Below, one piece after another: positions 6,099-6,342 of a DNA stretch of 6,342 bases. Numbering within the stretch: the first letter of the stretch is position 1; each line of letters starts with the position of its first letter. The position numbers were made by a program, and so were the translations under genes. Source of the DNA: JASFTV01 sp050050615 (lineage in GTDB: Bacteria > Desulfobacterota > DSM-4660 > Desulfatiglandales > HGW-15); assembly GCA_050050615.1 (NCBI GenBank), contig JASFTV010000206.1, positions 1 through 6,342 of the forward strand, read 5' to 3'. The notes beneath the pieces were generated by a model. It was not told the origin of the DNA, searched no databases, and saw nothing but the letters and a program-made list of their open reading frames with translations.

Positions 6099-6141
6099 TT
6101 TAGGGGAAAAGTAAATCAAAAGCGCGGGCTCTTTCCCTAAA
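6099..6141. repeat. Imperfect inverted repeat, 13-base arms
   Basis: The arm TTTAGGGGAAAAG (6099-6111) is nearly complementary to CTCTTTCCCTAAA (6129-6141): eleven Watson-Crick pairs, one G-T and one A-C, with a 17-base spacer. The outer seven bases (TTTAGGG/CCCTAAA) pair perfectly. No poly-T follows, so a regulatory site or transcript hairpin is more likely than a terminator. Function unknown. Confidence 0.35.
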
Positions 6142-6342
6142 CGATTTTCGATCGCTCGGGCCCGATGCAATCGCCAAAATGAGAGCTATGAAATTTTGTA
6201 GAAGCCTGTCTTCTCAACGATTTCTCCAAGAAGGAGAAGCGCTGTTGCGCGAGGGAAGCCCTTGATTTATAAGGGGCAGAGATATTGTAATCATTTGCTA
6301 CGAAAAGGATTCCAAACAAGGTAGTGCGCATGGAGATCCCTG

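Larger units (their letters stand above)
5836..6342. other. Long leader/intergenic region upstream of AOR, no convincing gene
   Basis: About 500 bases with no minus-strand gene feeding into AOR. The minus-strand 64-codon open frame at 6137-6331 has no family motif and no ribosome site I can support. On the plus strand, a frame open from 6103 to the right edge with a single TGA at 6263-6265 translates to something faintly like a cyclic-nucleotide-binding domain (see findings). The AT-rich core around 6003-6014 contains -10-like hexamers on both strands (minus: TATTAT/TATATC), so divergent promoters are possible. I found no sigma-54 site with the required GG-N10-GC spacing. Confidence 0.4.

Noticed and set aside
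6137..6331. Minus-strand open frame of 64 codons near the right edge
   Set aside because: No ribosome site I can support, no recognisable motif and composition unlike a conserved protein.
5857..6342. Sigma-54 promoter upstream of AOR
   Set aside because: Several GG...GC pairs exist on the minus strand, but none has the required ten-base spacing with the TGGCAC/TTGC context.
1..6342. CRISPR array, tRNA, rRNA, transposase or insertion sequence
   Set aside because: No regularly spaced direct repeats, cloverleaf, ribosomal RNA or transposase motifs were seen on either strand.

Overview
The window reads like a piece of an anaerobic bacterial genome of mixed base composition. A tungsten-type aldehyde:ferredoxin oxidoreductase, an iron-dependent alcohol dehydrogenase, strong Shine-Dalgarno sites and roughly 200-base gaps between genes would fit a sulfate-reducing or syntrophic Desulfobacterota-like organism. 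That assignment is inference from gene content and protein style; no marker gene is present.

Layout. Every intact gene lies on the minus strand, so transcription runs right to left. From the right: (i) 5836-6342, about 500 bases with no convincing gene, serving as leader or promoter region for the next gene, with an AT-rich core, two hairpin-like inverted repeats and a possible rightward promoter; (ii) 4010-5821, aldehyde:ferredoxin oxidoreductase (AOR), whose start is corrected here to an ATG with a clear ribosome site; (iii) 3787-4009, a gap with a C-rich repeat-like stretch and a weak terminator candidate; (iv) 2626-3786, iron-containing alcohol dehydrogenase; (v) 2419-2625, a gap with a perfect 8-base dyad just after the dehydrogenase stop; (vi) 1531-2418, a DapA-superfamily class I aldolase that resembles 4-hydroxy-2-oxoglutarate aldolase more than dihydrodipicolinate synthase; (vii) 1355-1541 on the PLUS strand, the broken 5' end of an MBL-fold hydrolase gene, with a frameshift, a nonsense codon and truncation at the aldolase gene; (viii) 1-917, a PLP-dependent serine dehydratase of the animal SDS/SDSL type, missing its last few codons at the window edge and preceded by a near-consensus sigma-70 promoter at 1025-1053.

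How the genes may work together (inference). The aldolase should release pyruvate plus an aldehyde such as glyoxylate from a 2-oxo-4-hydroxy acid. The alcohol dehydrogenase and AOR can interconvert alcohol, aldehyde and acid using NAD and ferredoxin. The serine dehydratase-like enzyme makes a 2-oxo acid from a hydroxy amino acid. Together this suggests a catabolic module for hydroxylated amino or sugar acids that feeds pyruvate and redox-balances an aldehyde. The substrate cannot be read from sequence, and the wide gaps mean co-transcription is not certain.

The most solid unexpected observation is the MBL-fold gene relic at 1355-1541. No CRISPR array, tRNA, rRNA, insertion sequence or obviously novel defence-type system was seen.
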